From Citrobacter farmeri (GTDB lineage: Bacteria > Pseudomonadota > Gammaproteobacteria > Enterobacterales > Enterobacteriaceae), in NCBI RefSeq assembly GCF_019048065.1, contig NZ_CP077291.1, forward strand, positions 4,588,001-4,652,000: DNA of 64,000 bases, written 5' to 3'. Both the position numbers and the translations under genes were made by a program. Below the pieces are notes generated by a model that ran no database searches, was not told where the DNA came from, and saw only the letters and a program-made list of their open reading frames with translations. Positions 31,612 through 40,044 of this stretch are shown piece after piece (within the stretch, counting starts at the first letter, position 1; each line of letters begins with the position of its first letter).

Positions 31612-32361
31612 ATGCAGAGAAAAATTATGGTGGTCACCGCCGCCTACGGCTACGACACCGTCCGCGCTGCCGGCGGACAAGCCGCGATGCTGCCGGTCAT
31701 TGCCGGTGCAGGTGCAGACGGCGTCGAGATCCGCCGCGAAATGTTTACTGACGCTGAACTCAGCGCCCTGACTACACTGGCTTCAGCCATCGAATGCTTC
31801 GATCTGCTGGCCTGTTATTCCGCGCCACAACCGCTGTTCATGGAAGATGGCCGCCTTAACCCACAACTGCCGTCGCTGCTTCAGGAAGCGCAAACGCTGC
31901 GGGCGCTGTGGCTAAAAGTCTCGCTGGGCCATTTCGTCCACGCAGATCAGTTTGACACCCTGCGCGACTGGCTGGAAAGCAGCGGTATGGCGCTGGTGGT
32001 AGAAAACGACCAGACCGCCTGCGGACGACTGGCTCCGATGCAACGTTTTAACGCCGCCTGTCAGCAGCATGCGCTGCCGGTGCAACTGACGTTTGATATG
32101 GGCAACTGGCTGTGGGTGGGCGATTCGCCGGAAGAGGCCGCTCGTCAACTGGCCGCGTCTGTCGGTTATATTCACGTTAAAGCCGCCACTGCACACCATG
32201 ACAGCTATCGCGCAATTCCCCCTGACGACGCCGAACCGCGCTGGCTTGATCTGCTCAACCAATTGCCCACCGACGTTCCACGCGGCATTGAATTCCCGCT
32301 GGAAGGGGCCGATTTGACTGCGGTCACCCGCCACTACGTCGATTTGTTACGTAAGGAGTAA
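31612..32361 (+). CDS. kguE: Sugar phosphate isomerase/epimerase, KguE-like
   Basis: 249 aa, a TIM-barrel protein of the xylose isomerase-like / AP endonuclease 2 superfamily. Acidic and His ligand residues of that fold appear in LVVENDQTACG, QLTFDMGNWLW, IHVKAATAHHD, and RGIEFPLEG. KguE is part of the Pseudomonas 2-ketogluconate operon; its exact reaction is not settled. It follows the palindromic operator and lies 3 bp before the kinase. Confidence 0.8.
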   Translation: MQRKIMVVTAAYGYDTVRAAGGQAAMLPVIAGAGADGVEIRREMFTDAELSALTTLASAIECFDLLACYSAPQPLFMEDGRLNPQLPSLLQEAQTLRALWLKVSLGHFVHADQFDTLRDWLESSGMALVVENDQTACGRLAPMQRFNAACQQHALPVQLTFDMGNWLWVGDSPEEAARQLAASVGYIHVKAATAHHDSYRAIPPDDAEPRWLDLLNQLPTDVPRGIEFPLEGADLTAVTRHYVDLLRKE

Positions 32362-32364
32362 TGC

Positions 32365-33303
32365 ATGAAGCACTCACTGGATGTCATCACGATCGGCGAA
32401 GCGATGGCGATGTTTGTGGCGACGCAGACCGGCGATCTGGCCGAGGTCGAGCAGTTTATCAAGCGCGTCGCCGGTGCCGAACTGAACGTTGCCACAGGCC
32501 TGGCGCGACTGGGTTTAAAGGTGGGCTGGGTGAGCCGAGTAGGCAACGACAGCTTTGGCCGCTTTGTTCTCAATTCATTGAAAAAAGAAGGTATTGATGC
32601 GCAAGGCGTTACGCTGGATGAGCGTTACGCTACAGGCTTTCAACTGAAATCTAAAGTTGAAAATGGAACCGATCCCATTGTGGAATACTTCCGCAAAGGT
32701 TCCGCAGCCAGTCATCTTTCCGTGGCGGATTACAACGAAGCGTACTTCTCTGCTGCCCGCCATCTGCATCTGAGCGGTGTCGCAGCGGCACTTTCCGCCA
32801 GCTCGTACGAACTACTGGCGCACACGGCGCGCACCATGAAAGCACAGGGTAAAACGCTCTCTTTTGACCCCAACCTGCGCCCGGTGCTGTGGAAAAGTGA
32901 AGCCGAGATGGTTGAAAAACTGAACCGCCTCGCCTTCCAGGCCGACTGGGTGTTACCGGGCCTGAGAGAAGGGATGATTTTAACCGGACAACAGACGCCG
33001 GAAGGGATTGCGGATTTCTATCTCCGCCACGGCGTGAAAGCTGTGGTGCTGAAAACGGGCGCGGACGGTGCCTGGTATAAAACCGCCGACGGCGAAAAAG
33101 GCAGTGTCGCCCCGGTCAAAGTGGACAACGTGGTCGATACGGTCGGTGCTGGCGATGGCTTCGCGGTCGGTGTCATCAGCGCCCTGCTGGAAGGCCGTAC
33201 GCTACATCAGGCCGTTACACGCGGCAACAAAATTGGCGCACTGGCCATTCAGGTACAAGGCGACAGTGAAGGCTTACCCACACGTGAAACGTTAGGCGAA
33301 TAA
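32365..33303 (+). CDS. kguK: 2-ketogluconokinase, PfkB family (KguK-like)
   Basis: 312 aa. PfkB carbohydrate kinase with the N-terminal IGEAMAMFV strand, substrate motif AELNVATGLARLGLKVGWVSRVG, and C-terminal ATP/catalytic signature DTVGAGDGFAVGV (Asp base in GAGD). Closest to 2-keto-3-deoxygluconate/2-ketogluconate kinases. In this context it should phosphorylate 2-ketogluconate to 2-keto-6-phosphogluconate; a role as KDG kinase is the alternative. Confidence 0.83.
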   Translation: MKHSLDVITIGEAMAMFVATQTGDLAEVEQFIKRVAGAELNVATGLARLGLKVGWVSRVGNDSFGRFVLNSLKKEGIDAQGVTLDERYATGFQLKSKVENGTDPIVEYFRKGSAASHLSVADYNEAYFSAARHLHLSGVAAALSASSYELLAHTARTMKAQGKTLSFDPNLRPVLWKSEAEMVEKLNRLAFQADWVLPGLREGMILTGQQTPEGIADFYLRHGVKAVVLKTGADGAWYKTADGEKGSVAPVKVDNVVDTVGAGDGFAVGVISALLEGRTLHQAVTRGNKIGALAIQVQGDSEGLPTRETLGE

Positions 33304-33371
33304 CCTTACGTAATGATAACAGCCCCCCTGTACCCTACAGACAGCGGCGGCAGAAACCACAGAGGTTGATT

Positions 33372-34652
33372 ATGGCAAACTCAACAAATGCAGCAAAACG
33401 CTGGTTGTACATCATGCCTATCGTGTTTATCACGTATAGCCTGGCGTATCTTGACCGCGCAAACTTCAGCTTCGCCTCCGCTGCGGGCATTAACGAAGAT
33501 CTCGGCATCACCAAAGGGATCTCATCCCTGCTCGGCGCCCTGTTCTTTCTCGGCTATTTCTTCTTTCAGATCCCCGGCGCGGTGTACGCCGAACGCCGGA
33601 GCGTGCGCAAACTGATCTTTGTCTGCCTGATTTTATGGGGTGGCTGCGCATCGCTGACCGGGATGGTCAGCAATATCCCGGCACTCGCCGCCATTCGCTT
33701 TATTCTCGGGGTGGTAGAAGCCGCCGTCATGCCCGCGATGCTGATTTACATCAGCAACTGGTTTACCAAATCGGAGCGCTCGCGAGCGAATACCTTCCTG
33801 ATCCTCGGTAACCCGGTGACGGTCCTGTGGATGTCGGTCGTGTCCGGTTACCTGATCCAGGCGCTCGGCTGGCGTGAAATGTTCATCATCGAAGGGGTTC
33901 CTGCCATCCTGTGGGCCTTCTGCTGGTGGGTGCTGGTGAGGGACAAACCGGCGCAGGTTGGCTGGCTTAGCGAGTCAGAAAAAACGGCGCTGCAAACGCA
34001 ACTCGAACAAGAACAACAGGGCATCAAAGCAGTACGCAACTACAGCGAAGCCTTCCGCTCTCGTAACGTGATCCTGCTGTGTCTGCAATATTTCACCTGG
34101 AGTATTGGCGTCTACGGCTTCGTATTGTGGCTTCCGTCGATCATCCGTGAAGGCGGCGCGAATCTGGGAATGGTCGAAGTGGGCTGGCTCTCTTCTGTAC
34201 CGTATCTGGCGGCTACCGTGGCGATGATTGTCGCCTCCTGGGCCTCGGATAAACTGCAGAACCGTAAGCTGTTCGTCTGGCCTCTGCTGCTGATTGCTGC
34301 GTTCGCTTTCATCGGTTCCTGGGCGGTCGGGACGAATAACTTCTGGGCTTCTTATACCCTGCTGGTGATTGCCGGTGCGGCGATGTACGCCCCGTATGGC
34401 CCGTTTTTCGCCATCATTCCGGAAATGTTGCCACGCAACGTTGCTGGCGGGGCGATGGCGCTAATCAACAGTATGGGCGCGCTCGGCTCGTTCCTCGGTT
34501 CCTGGTTTGTGGGTTACCTCAACGGCGCGACCGGCAGTCCATCCGCCTCGTACATTTTTATGGGGGTGGCGCTTTTCGCCTCAGTATGGCTAACTTTGGT
34601 CGTCAAACCCGCGAATAATCAGCAAGTACCCGTTGGCGCACGCCACGCGTAA
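33372..34652 (+). CDS. kguT: 2-ketogluconate MFS transporter (KguT-like)
   Basis: 426 aa from the ATG at 33372 with AGAGG just upstream. Twelve-helix major facilitator of the anion:cation symporter (phthalate permease/GudP/ExuT) group: [14 protein letters not shown] in helix 1 (the typical D-R-x-N motif), [13 protein letters not shown], and [14 protein letters not shown]. This family imports hexuronates, aldarates and 2-ketogluconate. Operon position gives the substrate. Confidence 0.83.
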   Translation: MANSTNAAKRWLYIMPIVFITYSLAYLDRANFSFASAAGINEDLGITKGISSLLGALFFLGYFFFQIPGAVYAERRSVRKLIFVCLILWGGCASLTGMVSNIPALAAIRFILGVVEAAVMPAMLIYISNWFTKSERSRANTFLILGNPVTVLWMSVVSGYLIQALGWREMFIIEGVPAILWAFCWWVLVRDKPAQVGWLSESEKTALQTQLEQEQQGIKAVRNYSEAFRSRNVILLCLQYFTWSIGVYGFVLWLPSIIREGGANLGMVEVGWLSSVPYLAATVAMIVASWASDKLQNRKLFVWPLLLIAAFAFIGSWAVGTNNFWASYTLLVIAGAAMYAPYGPFFAIIPEMLPRNVAGGAMALINSMGALGSFLGSWFVGYLNGATGSPSASYIFMGVALFASVWLTLVVKPANNQQVPVGARHA

Positions 34653-34674
34653 ACTTTACCTTATGGAGAGTCGT

Positions 34675-35649
34675 ATGAAGCCGTCCATTATTCTCTACAA
34701 AGCGTTACCTGACGATTTACTGCATCGCCTGGAAGAACATTTCACCGTCACGCAGGTACCGAATCTGAGTCCGCAGACGGTTGAACAACACGCGCAAGCC
34801 TTTGCCAGTGCCGAAGGTCTGCTGGGCTCCAGCCAAACCGTCGATACCGCGCTGCTGGAGAAAATGCCGAGGCTCCGCGCAACCTCAACGATCTCCGTAG
34901 GGTATGACAATTTCGATGTGGATGCGCTGAACGCACGCAAGGTACTGCTGATGCATACGCCCACCGTGCTGACGGAGACCGTCGCCGATACGATCATGGC
35001 GCTGGTGCTGTCGACCGCTCGCCGTGTCGTGGAGGTGGCCGAGCGCGTGAAGGTCGGCGAATGGAACTCCAGCATTGGCCCTGACTGGTTTGGTATCGAT
35101 GTGCACCACAAAACGTTGGGTATAGTCGGTATGGGACGCATCGGCCTTGCCCTGGCGCAACGCGCCCACTTCGGCTTCAACATGCCGATTCTCTACAACG
35201 CCCGCCGCCACCATCAGGAGGCAGAAGAACGCTTCAACGCTCGCTATTGTGACCTTGATACGCTGTTGCAGGAATCGGACTTTGTCTGTCTGATCCTGCC
35301 GCTAACCGACGAGACGCATCATCTGTTTGGCGCAGAACAGTTCGCCAAAATGAAGTCCTCTGCCATCTTCATCAACGCCGGGCGCGGTCCGGTCGTTGAT
35401 GAAAAGGCGCTGATTGCCGCACTGCAAACGGGCGAGATCCACGCTGCTGGTCTGGATGTGTTCGAGCAGGAGCCGCTGCCGGTTGACTCACCGCTGCTGT
35501 CGCTGAACAACGTCGTGGCGGTGCCGCACATCGGCTCGGCTACGCATGAGACGCGCTATAACATGGCGGCCTGCGCGGTAGATAATCTGATTGATGCGTT
35601 ACAAGGAAAGGTTGAGAAGAACTGCGTGAATCCGCAAATTGCGGGATAA
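34675..35649 (+). CDS. ghrB: Glyoxylate/hydroxypyruvate/2-ketogluconate reductase GhrB
   Basis: 324 aa from the ATG at 34675 behind TTATGGAGAG; the frame upstream overlaps kguT. D-isomer-specific 2-hydroxyacid dehydrogenase: NAD(P)-binding GIVGMGRIG, catalytic Arg in [10 protein letters not shown], Glu in LDVFEQEPL, His in VPHIGSAT. E. coli GhrB reduces glyoxylate, hydroxypyruvate and 2-ketogluconate. Here it ends a 2-ketogluconate operon in the place of Pseudomonas kguD, so it may reduce the free or phosphorylated keto sugar acid. In E. coli K-12 it directly follows yiaD. Confidence 0.94.
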   Translation: MKPSIILYKALPDDLLHRLEEHFTVTQVPNLSPQTVEQHAQAFASAEGLLGSSQTVDTALLEKMPRLRATSTISVGYDNFDVDALNARKVLLMHTPTVLTETVADTIMALVLSTARRVVEVAERVKVGEWNSSIGPDWFGIDVHHKTLGIVGMGRIGLALAQRAHFGFNMPILYNARRHHQEAEERFNARYCDLDTLLQESDFVCLILPLTDETHHLFGAEQFAKMKSSAIFINAGRGPVVDEKALIAALQTGEIHAAGLDVFEQEPLPVDSPLLSLNNVVAVPHIGSATHETRYNMAACAVDNLIDALQGKVEKNCVNPQIAG

Positions 35650-35656
35650 CAAAATG

Positions 35657-35683
35657 GCCGGGAGGCGCTATCGCCTGCCCGGC
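35657..35683. repeat. REP-like palindrome between ghrB and yiaF
   Basis: GCCGGG-AGGCG-CTAT-CGCCT-G-CCCGGC, a nearly perfect REP-type hairpin between two convergent genes. Likely acts as a mRNA 3' protector or terminator for both. Confidence 0.75.
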
Positions 35684-35690
35684 AATTTCA

Positions 35691-36401
35691 TCACTGGATG
35701 GCGTTTACCGCCGCAGTCCAGGCCTGATTAAATGCCTGATGCTGCGAGGCCAACGGCCCAATCAATGTGTTGTACTGACTTGCCTGTTGTGACGTCGGGA
35801 ACTGAATACCATTCGCCACAAAGCTCACCTGCGTATCCTGCTGCGCGACAAAGTCACCCACCTGGACAAGTTGCTGAGTGAAGATCTGCGCGGCCGGGAT
35901 CAGCGGCTGTAACGCGTCTGCTGGCGTCGTCACCACTTTCTTATAGACCTGGTCAAATACCAGCTTCAGGTCATCGGCCTGCTTCAGCGCGCCATGTGCC
36001 GCATCCGCCTGCAGTTTCGCATTTTGCAGCTGCTGCCCCAGTACGCCGAGAGAACCGTTCAGGTCGCGCAGCGGCCCACGTTGCGTCACATAATCTTGTG
36101 GCACACGGATGGCGTTAACGCTATCAACGACCGGACGCAAAGCAGAATCCATCGCCTGGTTCACCTGCTGCGAGTAGCCATACAGAATCGCGTAATCAGA
36201 AACAAACGGGCCGAACTGTTTTTTCTGATCGGCAGTCAGGGTGGGTAGACGTTCGCCACTACGCATCACCGTATTCTGTAGAAAATCGACAAACGCTTTA
36301 CGCTGATCGCCTTCTTTATCAAAACACCCACTCAGGCTAACTACCATTAATAACGCCGCAAGAGGCGCAAACCAGCGAGAGCAGGACTTACCTGTCGCCA
36401 T
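35691..36401 (-). CDS. yiaF: Lipoprotein YiaF
   Basis: 236 aa from the ATG at 36401 (MATGKSCSRWFAPL...), the E. coli length. Signal with lipobox VSLSGC, followed by a mostly helical DUF3053 domain. Located in the inner or outer membrane facing the periplasm. In E. coli, YiaF (EcfE-group/DUF3053) has no firm function. Confidence 0.92.
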   Translation of the reverse strand: MATGKSCSRWFAPLAALLMVVSLSGCFDKEGDQRKAFVDFLQNTVMRSGERLPTLTADQKKQFGPFVSDYAILYGYSQQVNQAMDSALRPVVDSVNAIRVPQDYVTQRGPLRDLNGSLGVLGQQLQNAKLQADAAHGALKQADDLKLVFDQVYKKVVTTPADALQPLIPAAQIFTQQLVQVGDFVAQQDTQVSFVANGIQFPTSQQASQYNTLIGPLASQHQAFNQAWTAAVNAIQ

Positions 36402-36844
36402 TTTAATACTCCTTTCACCCAAAAATGCGCACAACGCAACACGCGTGCCTTACGGCTTACAAGGATAGTCCAGGTCAGGCTCGCAGGATACCCCTTACGC
36501 GTAATCTTGTGGCGGAAATTCGCAGGGCGAAATGGCGATCGTTGATTTGTTGCTTTATTGTTAATTGCATCACATTTACCGCCTCTGTCATGCGCGCATC
36601 GCCATGAAGTAGTTCTATGATTTTAATAGAGTTTCATCGTTCACGTAGCCCGTATAAGGGTAATTCGTACGATTATCGCACGTTTACCACGGCGGGATGA
36701 TTGCCGAATAAGGACTTCAATGTTTTGATTAAATGAACGATTAACGAATAAACGTTCGATAATCGCACAATTAATCCAAACGCTTGCGGTGGAGAAAATA
36801 AAAACGCCCTCTGTCCCCCGCTTTGCTTTCGCAGGAATGACTAC
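36402..36844 (+). promoter_or_regulatory. Control region of aromatic transporter with PcaR-like boxes
   Basis: 443 bp without a gene. Two 15-mers, GTACGATTATCGCAC (36667-36681) and GTTCGATAATCGCAC (36754-36768), share 13 of 15 bases around a CGATWATCG palindrome; a third weaker core CGATTAACG is at 36738-36746. From memory the second equals the 15-bp box bound by the IclR-type regulator PcaR in Pseudomonas putida. This suggests control by a PcaR/PobR-like activator encoded elsewhere. Confidence 0.65.
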
Positions 36845-38215
36845 ATGACAAACAGAACGACTGATATTCAAGCGTTTATTAACGAGCATCCCTTTTCAAA
36901 ATACCAGTGGATGATTCTCGTGCTGTGTTTTGTGACCGTCGCGATGGACGGGTTCGATACCGCGATTATCGGCTTCATCGCCTCCGATCTCGTTCAGGAG
37001 TGGGGCGTTGAAAAATCCGCACTCGGCCCGGTCATGAGCGCTGCGCTGGTCGGTCTCGCCGTGGGGGCGCTGACTGCAGGTCCACTGGCTGACCGTATTG
37101 GCCGTAAAAAAGTCCTGATTATGTCGATTCTGGTGTTCGGCGGCTTCAGCCTGCTTACCGCCTTTGCCGGCACACTAAACCAACTGACGGCACTGCGCTT
37201 TTTAACCGGTCTGGGCCTGGGGGCAGCAATGCCCAATGCCGCGACCCTGATGAGTGAATATGCGCCAGAACGCCGCCGCGCGCTGCTGGTGAATCTGATG
37301 TTCGTTGGGTTCCCGATTGGTTCGTCGATGGGCGGGTTTATCTCTGCCTGGCTGATCCCGCATTACGGCTGGCAAAGCGTGCTGATCCTCGGCGGCGTGA
37401 TGCCGCTGGCACTGGCGGTGGTACTGATCTTCCTGCTGCCAGAATCCGCCCGCTATCTGGTCGTAAAAAACAAATCACAACAGCAGATCGGCACCATTCT
37501 GCGCCGTATCGCCCCGCTACCGGAAGCAACTCACTTTGTCCTGCGTGAAACCGGCCAGATTAAAGAGAAATCAGCGCTGGGCGTCATCTTCTCTCCACGT
37601 TACGCACTGGGCACGGTGATGCTGTGTCTGACCTACTTTATGGGGTTACTGATCTTCTATCTGCTGACCAGTTGGCTGCCGCTACTGATCCGTGAAACGG
37701 GGGCCACGCTGAGTCAGGCGTCCATCATCACAGCCCTGTTCCCGCTGGGCGGTGGGATTGGCGTTCTGGTGCTGGGGGCGCTGATGGACAAATTTAACCC
37801 GAACAAAGTGGTAGCGGTCGGCTGGTTGCTAACCGGAGTGTTCGTCTGTCTGGTCGGGTTCTCCACCAGCAGCCTGGTGCTCATGGGGGTGATGGTCTTT
37901 ATCGCCGGGACGATCATGAACGGCGCACAATCGTCTATGCCCGCGCTGGCGGCAGGTTTTTACCCCACACAGGGCCGTGCGACCGGTGTGGCGTGGATGT
38001 TAGGTCTGGGCCGTTTTGGCGGCATCCTCGGCGCATTTAGCGGCGCTTTCCTGATGCAGGCACAGCTCGCGTTCGAAACCATCTTTACGTTCCTTGCAAT
38101 TCCGGCACTGGTTTCTGCATTTGCCTTAATGGTGAAATACTGGGCAGGTAAACGCCTACTCTCTACCGCATCAACACTTGCTGAATCGCCGGCTCACGCC
38201 GCGCAAAAAGCCTGA
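36845..38215 (+). CDS. Aromatic acid:H+ symporter (AAHS family MFS transporter, PcaK-like)
   Basis: 456-aa inner-membrane transporter with 12 helices. Family marks: DGFDTAIIGFIASDL in helix 1 (the D-G-[FY]-D-x-x motif of PcaK/BenK/MhpT), ADRIGRKKVLI loop 2-3, PESARYLVVKNK, and DKFNPNKVVAVG. AAHS members carry 4-hydroxybenzoate, protocatechuate, benzoate or 3-(hydroxyphenyl)propionate; which one is unknown here. No catabolic gene is adjacent. It sits between yiaF and yiaG, where E. coli K-12 has nothing. PcaR-like boxes upstream favour a 4-hydroxybenzoate or protocatechuate link. Confidence 0.85.
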   Translation: MTNRTTDIQAFINEHPFSKYQWMILVLCFVTVAMDGFDTAIIGFIASDLVQEWGVEKSALGPVMSAALVGLAVGALTAGPLADRIGRKKVLIMSILVFGGFSLLTAFAGTLNQLTALRFLTGLGLGAAMPNAATLMSEYAPERRRALLVNLMFVGFPIGSSMGGFISAWLIPHYGWQSVLILGGVMPLALAVVLIFLLPESARYLVVKNKSQQQIGTILRRIAPLPEATHFVLRETGQIKEKSALGVIFSPRYALGTVMLCLTYFMGLLIFYLLTSWLPLLIRETGATLSQASIITALFPLGGGIGVLVLGALMDKFNPNKVVAVGWLLTGVFVCLVGFSTSSLVLMGVMVFIAGTIMNGAQSSMPALAAGFYPTQGRATGVAWMLGLGRFGGILGAFSGAFLMQAQLAFETIFTFLAIPALVSAFALMVKYWAGKRLLSTASTLAESPAHAAQKA

Positions 38216-38222
38216 TGCCCTC

Positions 38223-38250
38223 TTCCTGGCAGGTAACGGCCTGCCAGGAA
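38223..38250 (+). terminator. Terminator after the AAHS transporter
   Basis: Perfect 11-bp stem TTCCTGGCAGG/CCTGCCAGGAA with a 6-base loop, 8 bp after the stop. Confidence 0.75.
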
Positions 38251-38472
38251 ATAGTCAGATTTTCGTAATCTTTACAATTCTCATTACGACGAGAAATATA
38301 GTGCCCGTTATCAGATCGTTAGCATGCTACAAATACACCCTCTCCTCTTCGCTGAAACGAGTCTTTTACCCCCCTGATAATGTGACGCCCTCCATACTTT
38401 CTCTTTTGCGACTATTCTTAACTGGCTTCGATGAAATTCACGATCCCGCTGTGTGATTTAGAGGAGTTCTCA

Positions 38473-38763
38473 ATGGAATCTAAAGATCCGATGTTTGAGC
38501 TGCTGAGCAGCCTGGAACAAATTGTTTTTAAAGAAGAATCATCAAAAATCACCCTGACACATAAGCCAAGCCCCTTTAGCGAATTCGAACAGCTACGACG
38601 GGGGAGTGGACTTAAGACAGATGATTTCGCCAGAGCGTTAGGCGTTACGGTAGCACTGGTACAGGAGTGGGAATCAAAACGCGTTAAGCCCTCCAGTACA
38701 GAATTGAAGCTGATGCGCCTGATACAGGCTAACCCGGCATTGAGTAAGCAGTTGATGGAGTAG
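38473..38763 (+). CDS. yiaG: HTH-type regulator YiaG
   Basis: 96 aa from the ATG at 38473 (MESKDPMFELL...) with GAGGAG upstream; the longer frame (from 38431) has no ribosome site. Xre-like helix-turn-helix of the antitoxin MqsA/HigA type: TDDFARALGVTVALVQEWESKRVKPS. In E. coli this solitary gene has no toxin partner and is poorly characterised. A terminator and cspA follow. Confidence 0.93.
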   Translation: MESKDPMFELLSSLEQIVFKEESSKITLTHKPSPFSEFEQLRRGSGLKTDDFARALGVTVALVQEWESKRVKPSSTELKLMRLIQANPALSKQLME

Positions 38764-38779
38764 TCGACAAGGGTTGATG

Positions 38780-38805
38780 AACGGTCCTGATACAGGGCCG
38801 TTTTC
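38780..38805 (+). terminator. Terminator after yiaG
   Basis: Stem ACGGTCCTG/CAGGGCCGT (one G-T pair) followed by TTTTCT. Confidence 0.8.
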
Positions 38806-38838
38806 TGACCAGTTAACCCACAAGGAGAAAAATAACAG

Positions 38839-39035
38839 TTGCATCACCTGGCGTTACATGAGTTAATGCGTCCCACGGTTTGACGTACAGACCATTAAAG
38901 CAGTTTAGTAAGGCAGTCCCCTTCAAGAGTTATCGTTGATACCCCTCGTAGTGCGCATTTCCTTAACGCTTAAAAAATCTGTAGAGCACGCCATATCGCC
39001 GAAAGGCACACTTATTTTTTAAAAGGTAATACACT
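38839..39035 (+). promoter_or_regulatory. cspA promoter and cold-shock leader
   Basis: TTGCAT (38839-38844), 18 bp, TTAATG (38863-38868), then a leader of about 160 nt starting near 38877. The cold box TTGACGTACAGACC (38880-38893) and the downstream-leader part CCGAAAGGCACAC before the start codon are both conserved with E. coli cspA, whose leader is a temperature-sensing RNA that refolds in the cold to favour translation. Confidence 0.88.
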
Positions 39036-39248
39036 ATGTCCGGTAAAATGACTGGTATCGTAAAATGGTTCAACGCTGACAAAGGCTTCGGCTTCATCAC
39101 TCCTGACGATGGCTCTAAAGACGTGTTCGTACACTTCTCTGCTATCCAGAACGAAGGCTACAAATCCCTGGACGAAGGTCAGAAAGTTTCCTTCACCATC
39201 GAAAGCGGCGCTAAAGGCCCGGCAGCTGGCAACGTAACCAGCCTGTAA
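39036..39248 (+). CDS. cspA: Major cold shock protein CspA
   Basis: 70-aa cold-shock domain protein, an RNA chaperone that melts structured mRNAs at low temperature. RNP1 KGFGFI and RNP2 VFVHFS are intact. Preceded by the long regulatory leader and ended by a T-rich terminator. Confidence 0.98.
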   Translation: MSGKMTGIVKWFNADKGFGFITPDDGSKDVFVHFSAIQNEGYKSLDEGQKVSFTIESGAKGPAAGNVTSL

Positions 39249-39272
39249 GCTTACACAAGCTCAGAATTCAAG

Positions 39273-39302
39273 ATCCCTGCCAGACGGCGGGGATTTTTTT
39301 TA
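39273..39302 (+). terminator. Terminator after cspA
   Basis: Stem ATCCCTGCC/GGCGGGGAT (one T-G pair) followed by eight T. Confidence 0.9.
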
Positions 39303-39363
39303 TCTCTCTCCCACTTTTCGCCATCCCATTCCCCTTCTTTGCATTACTTTACCTGTCCAGGCT

Positions 39364-39394
39364 TTGACCTTTCCCTAAGGGTAAGCTTTATAGT
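39364..39394 (+). promoter_or_regulatory. MerR-type (CueR/GolS-like) promoter of cueP
   Basis: TTGACC (39364-39369), an over-long 19-bp spacer, and TATAGT (39389-39394). A dyad ACCTTTCCCT-A-AGGGTAAGCT fills the spacer. The 19-bp spacer with internal dyad is the hallmark of MerR-family activation, and the half-sites resemble CueR operators. Confidence 0.85.
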
Positions 39395-39427
39395 AAAAAC
39401 CCTGTTTTACACATGGAATTGACCGCT

Positions 39428-39967
39428 ATGTCCAGACTCCCTTTGTTCCTTACGTTAGGTTTACTCGCCAGCGGCACCGCGTTTGCTGCATCACCAGAAG
39501 CCGCATTCCTTGCCGAACATGGTCTTGCCGGTAAGTCAGTCGAACAGATCGTGGATACCATCGATCAAACGCCGCAGTCCCGTCCGCTACCGTATTCGGC
39601 TTCCATCACCAGCACCGAGTTAAAACTCGCCTCTGACGGGCAGATGTATACCCTGCCGCTGGGCGAAAAGTTCTATCTCTCCTTTGCGCCTTACCAACAA
39701 CAGACGCACCCATGCTTTAACCACAGCCTTTCCGGCTGTCAGGGTGAAATGCCGGATACCACGTTCAACGTTAAAGTGACAGATAAGAAAGGCGATGTGC
39801 TGATTCAGAAGCCCATCAAAAGCTATCAGAACGGGTTTATCGGCGTCTGGTTGCCGCGTAACATCGAAGGGACAATAGAAGTGAGCTACAACGGCAAAAC
39901 GGCGTCACACGCGATTGCCACGAAGGATGACAGTCAGACCTGTCTGACGGAACTGCAGTTGCAGTAA
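39428..39967 (+). CDS. cueP: Periplasmic copper-binding protein CueP
   Basis: 179 aa from the ATG at 39428 (MSRLPLFLTLG...), with a signal peptide cleaved near GTAFA-A. Cysteines fall exactly at 96, 104 and 172, the three copper-related cysteines known in Salmonella CueP. CueP stores periplasmic copper and helps supply SodCII in Salmonella. It is absent from E. coli K-12. Preceded by a 19-bp-spacer MerR-type promoter; shares a terminator with glyS. Confidence 0.94.
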   Translation: MSRLPLFLTLGLLASGTAFAASPEAAFLAEHGLAGKSVEQIVDTIDQTPQSRPLPYSASITSTELKLASDGQMYTLPLGEKFYLSFAPYQQQTHPCFNHSLSGCQGEMPDTTFNVKVTDKKGDVLIQKPIKSYQNGFIGVWLPRNIEGTIEVSYNGKTASHAIATKDDSQTCLTELQLQ

Positions 39968-40001
39968 GCGCACAGACAGCCCTGCCCAAACTGAACCCAT
40001 A

Positions 40002-40029
40002 AAAAAACCTGCCCGAAGGCAGGTTTTTA
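40002..40029. terminator. Bidirectional terminator cueP / glyS
   Basis: AAAAAACCTGCC-CGAA-GGCAGGTTTTT: a stem with A-run and T-run on both sides, between convergent genes. Confidence 0.92.
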
Positions 40030-40044
40030 TTTCTGGCACCACGC

